From Iodobacter violaceini (GTDB lineage: Bacteria; Pseudomonadota; Gammaproteobacteria; Burkholderiales; Chitinibacteraceae): a DNA stretch of 64,000 nt. The position numbers and the translations under genes are program-made. Location: contig NZ_JAAOLX010000003.1 of NCBI RefSeq assembly GCF_011601265.1, forward strand, positions 310,001 to 374,000, in the 5' to 3' direction. Positions 63,035 to 64,000 of the stretch are shown in pieces (within the stretch, counting starts at the first letter, position 1; every line of letters starts with the position of its first letter). The notes beneath the pieces are model-generated. The model ran no database searches, was not told the origin of the DNA, and was given only the letters and a program-made list of their open reading frames with translations.

Positions 63035-64000
63035 TTATTTCTTCACCTTTTTAGGCTTAGCTGGCTGAATCATAGCGTCTGCGCTCTCAGTCACCACTGT
63101 GTCTAATACCACAGATGACAAATCTGTCTTTCCTAAATACACCTGATTACCCATCACCCTGACCGGCACAATCTGGTAAGGGCTGCTTACTTTAATATCA
63201 AACGCCTCCTGCCCCTGCAGTGTTGGCACTAATACTTTATGCATACCCTGTGGCAGGGTTGCCCGCACGATGGCAATCTGCGCGGGCAGGGTACTCCAGG
63301 TACGCTCATCGGCCTGCTCGGTAATCACGCTGACCAGCCCAAGCACTAAGCTGGCAATTGCACTGGCGTTATTGTCCCGGTCATTCAGCTGCTTTTGCGC
63401 CACGCCTTTTGTCACGGCCCGGATAGTGGAGCGCAAAATAATGCCCGGCATATCGTCCCGCAATGCGCGGCGGCTCATGGCATCTACGCTGGCGATGGTG
63501 CTGACCGGCAGAAAACGCCCGTCTAATTTAAGCTGCGACGGCGCAAAATCGTTGCCAGAGCGAATCACAGGAAAAGACATCGCCGTTAAGCCAACCCGAT
63601 AAATGGGCAGGGGCACCGTCACAGATTTGCGTGCCGGGGCAAGGCCCGAGCTCACCACAAACAACACCTCGCTCATTCCGCGTTTACTGGTTTTGCTGTC
63701 GAGCTGAGACAAGCCATCTTCTAAAATCCTGGTATTGGGCTGCAGCTCGATAGCCTTGCGATAGCCCGGCGCTGCCAGGCTTTTTTCACCCAGCGCTTCA
63801 TAAACAAAAGCCGCAAGGTAATGACTAAACGCATTCTGATAGCTGTTTTTTAAAGCTAAAACGTCCGGATCATCCAGCGTTTCGGTTGGATAGCCTTTTA
63901 AATCTTTAAACGTCGTTTTTACACCTCTGCTTTTAGCCTCTGCTTCGTCTTTTTCATATGCACGCGAGCGATACTCCGCAATAATTGCTTCGCGTTCATG
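63035..64000 (-). CDS. COG3014-like protein, 5' end outside window
   Basis: The frame is open from the stop at 63035 to the right edge (322 codons), so the gene begins beyond the window. Visible features: helical TPR-like stretch with NSYQNAFSHYLAAFVYEALG and YRKAIELQPNTRI, then SEVLFVVSSGLAPARKSVTV, DAMSRRALRDDMPGIILRST and DERTWSTLPAQIAIVRATLP. Placement upstream of ycfL and lpoB matches the conserved cluster in Vibrio-type genomes, whose first member is the COG3014 protein. Function unknown; probably envelope-related. Confidence 0.72.
   Translation of the reverse strand, partial: HEREAIIAEYRSRAYEKDEAEAKSRGVKTTFKDLKGYPTETLDDPDVLALKNSYQNAFSHYLAAFVYEALGEKSLAAPGYRKAIELQPNTRILEDGLSQLDSKTSKRGMSEVLFVVSSGLAPARKSVTVPLPIYRVGLTAMSFPVIRSGNDFAPSQLKLDGRFLPVSTIASVDAMSRRALRDDMPGIILRSTIRAVTKGVAQKQLNDRDNNASAIASLVLGLVSVITEQADERTWSTLPAQIAIVRATLPQGMHKVLVPTLQGQEAFDIKVSSPYQIVPVRVMGNQVYLGKTDLSSVVLDTVVTESADAMIQPAKPKKVKK

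Overview
The window looks like a chromosomal segment of a betaproteobacterium, most likely Neisseriales/Chromobacteriaceae (Iodobacter- or Chromobacterium-like). This is inferred from gene content and protein character, not from any search. Both edges cut genes: a YdcF/DUF218 protein on the left and a COG3014-like protein on the right.

Layout. (1) 1-2020: end of a ydcF-like gene, then metY (O-acetylhomoserine sulfhydrylase) and a bidirectional terminator. (2) 2018-7560: a signalling module made of a TPR/beta-barrel protein, a CHASE2-class III cyclase and a FecR-domain protein on the minus strand, with a Crp/Fnr regulator divergent from them. (3) 7904-17689, plus strand: a tightly packed polysaccharide operon with GT4 glycosyltransferases, a VanZ-like protein, a Wzm/Wzt ABC exporter, a DUF4214-coiled-coil-methyltransferase protein and a double glycosyltransferase. 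(4) 41415 down to 17686, minus strand: a large O-antigen or capsule cluster running Wza-like, Wzz, rfbBDAC (dTDP-rhamnose), rfbFGHSE (CDP-tyvelose route), Wzx flippase, a GT2, gmd and fcl (GDP-fucose), GTs, an acetyltransferase, an EpsG-type polymerase and a WecA/MraY-like initiating transferase. Its distal part (about 18.8-24.4 kb) is strikingly AT-rich, and a strong intrinsic terminator lies between gmd and fcl. (5) 41581-46106: rhodanese, Pcm-like methyltransferase, a TPP riboswitch with thiC, a YdcZ-type transporter and a DUF4870 protein. (6) 46301-52283: dnaJ, an MCP gene on the opposite strand, dnaK and grpE. Each chaperone gene has a good sigma32-type promoter. The 3' end of grpE is followed by three extra tandem copies of its last ~116 bp. 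(7) 52834-55931: the glyoxylate shunt genes aceA and aceB, separated by a long imperfect palindrome. (8) 56219-64000: secreted adenosine deaminase-like protein, YdgA/DUF945 protein, ribB under an FMN riboswitch, a CNNM/CorC-type membrane protein, LpoB, a YcfL-like protein and a COG3014-like protein.

How it fits together. Regions 3 and 4 converge at 17.69 kb and supply both known logics of polysaccharide export: ABC-transporter dependent (Wzm/Wzt plus a possible capping methyltransferase) and Wzx/Wzy dependent (Wzx, EpsG-like Wzy, Wzz, Wza). Nucleotide sugars made here are dTDP-L-rhamnose, a CDP-3,6-dideoxyhexose (paratose/tyvelose type) and GDP-L-fucose. The CDP branch lacks the RfbI reductase, and GDP-mannose supply genes are absent, so those steps must come from elsewhere.

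Most notable for follow-up: the grpE tail repeats (each unit is a 38-codon ORF coupled by TAATG), the possible length-ruler methyltransferase with reversed domain order, the rfb order almost identical to Salmonella/Yersinia but without rfbI, and the aceA-aceB palindrome.
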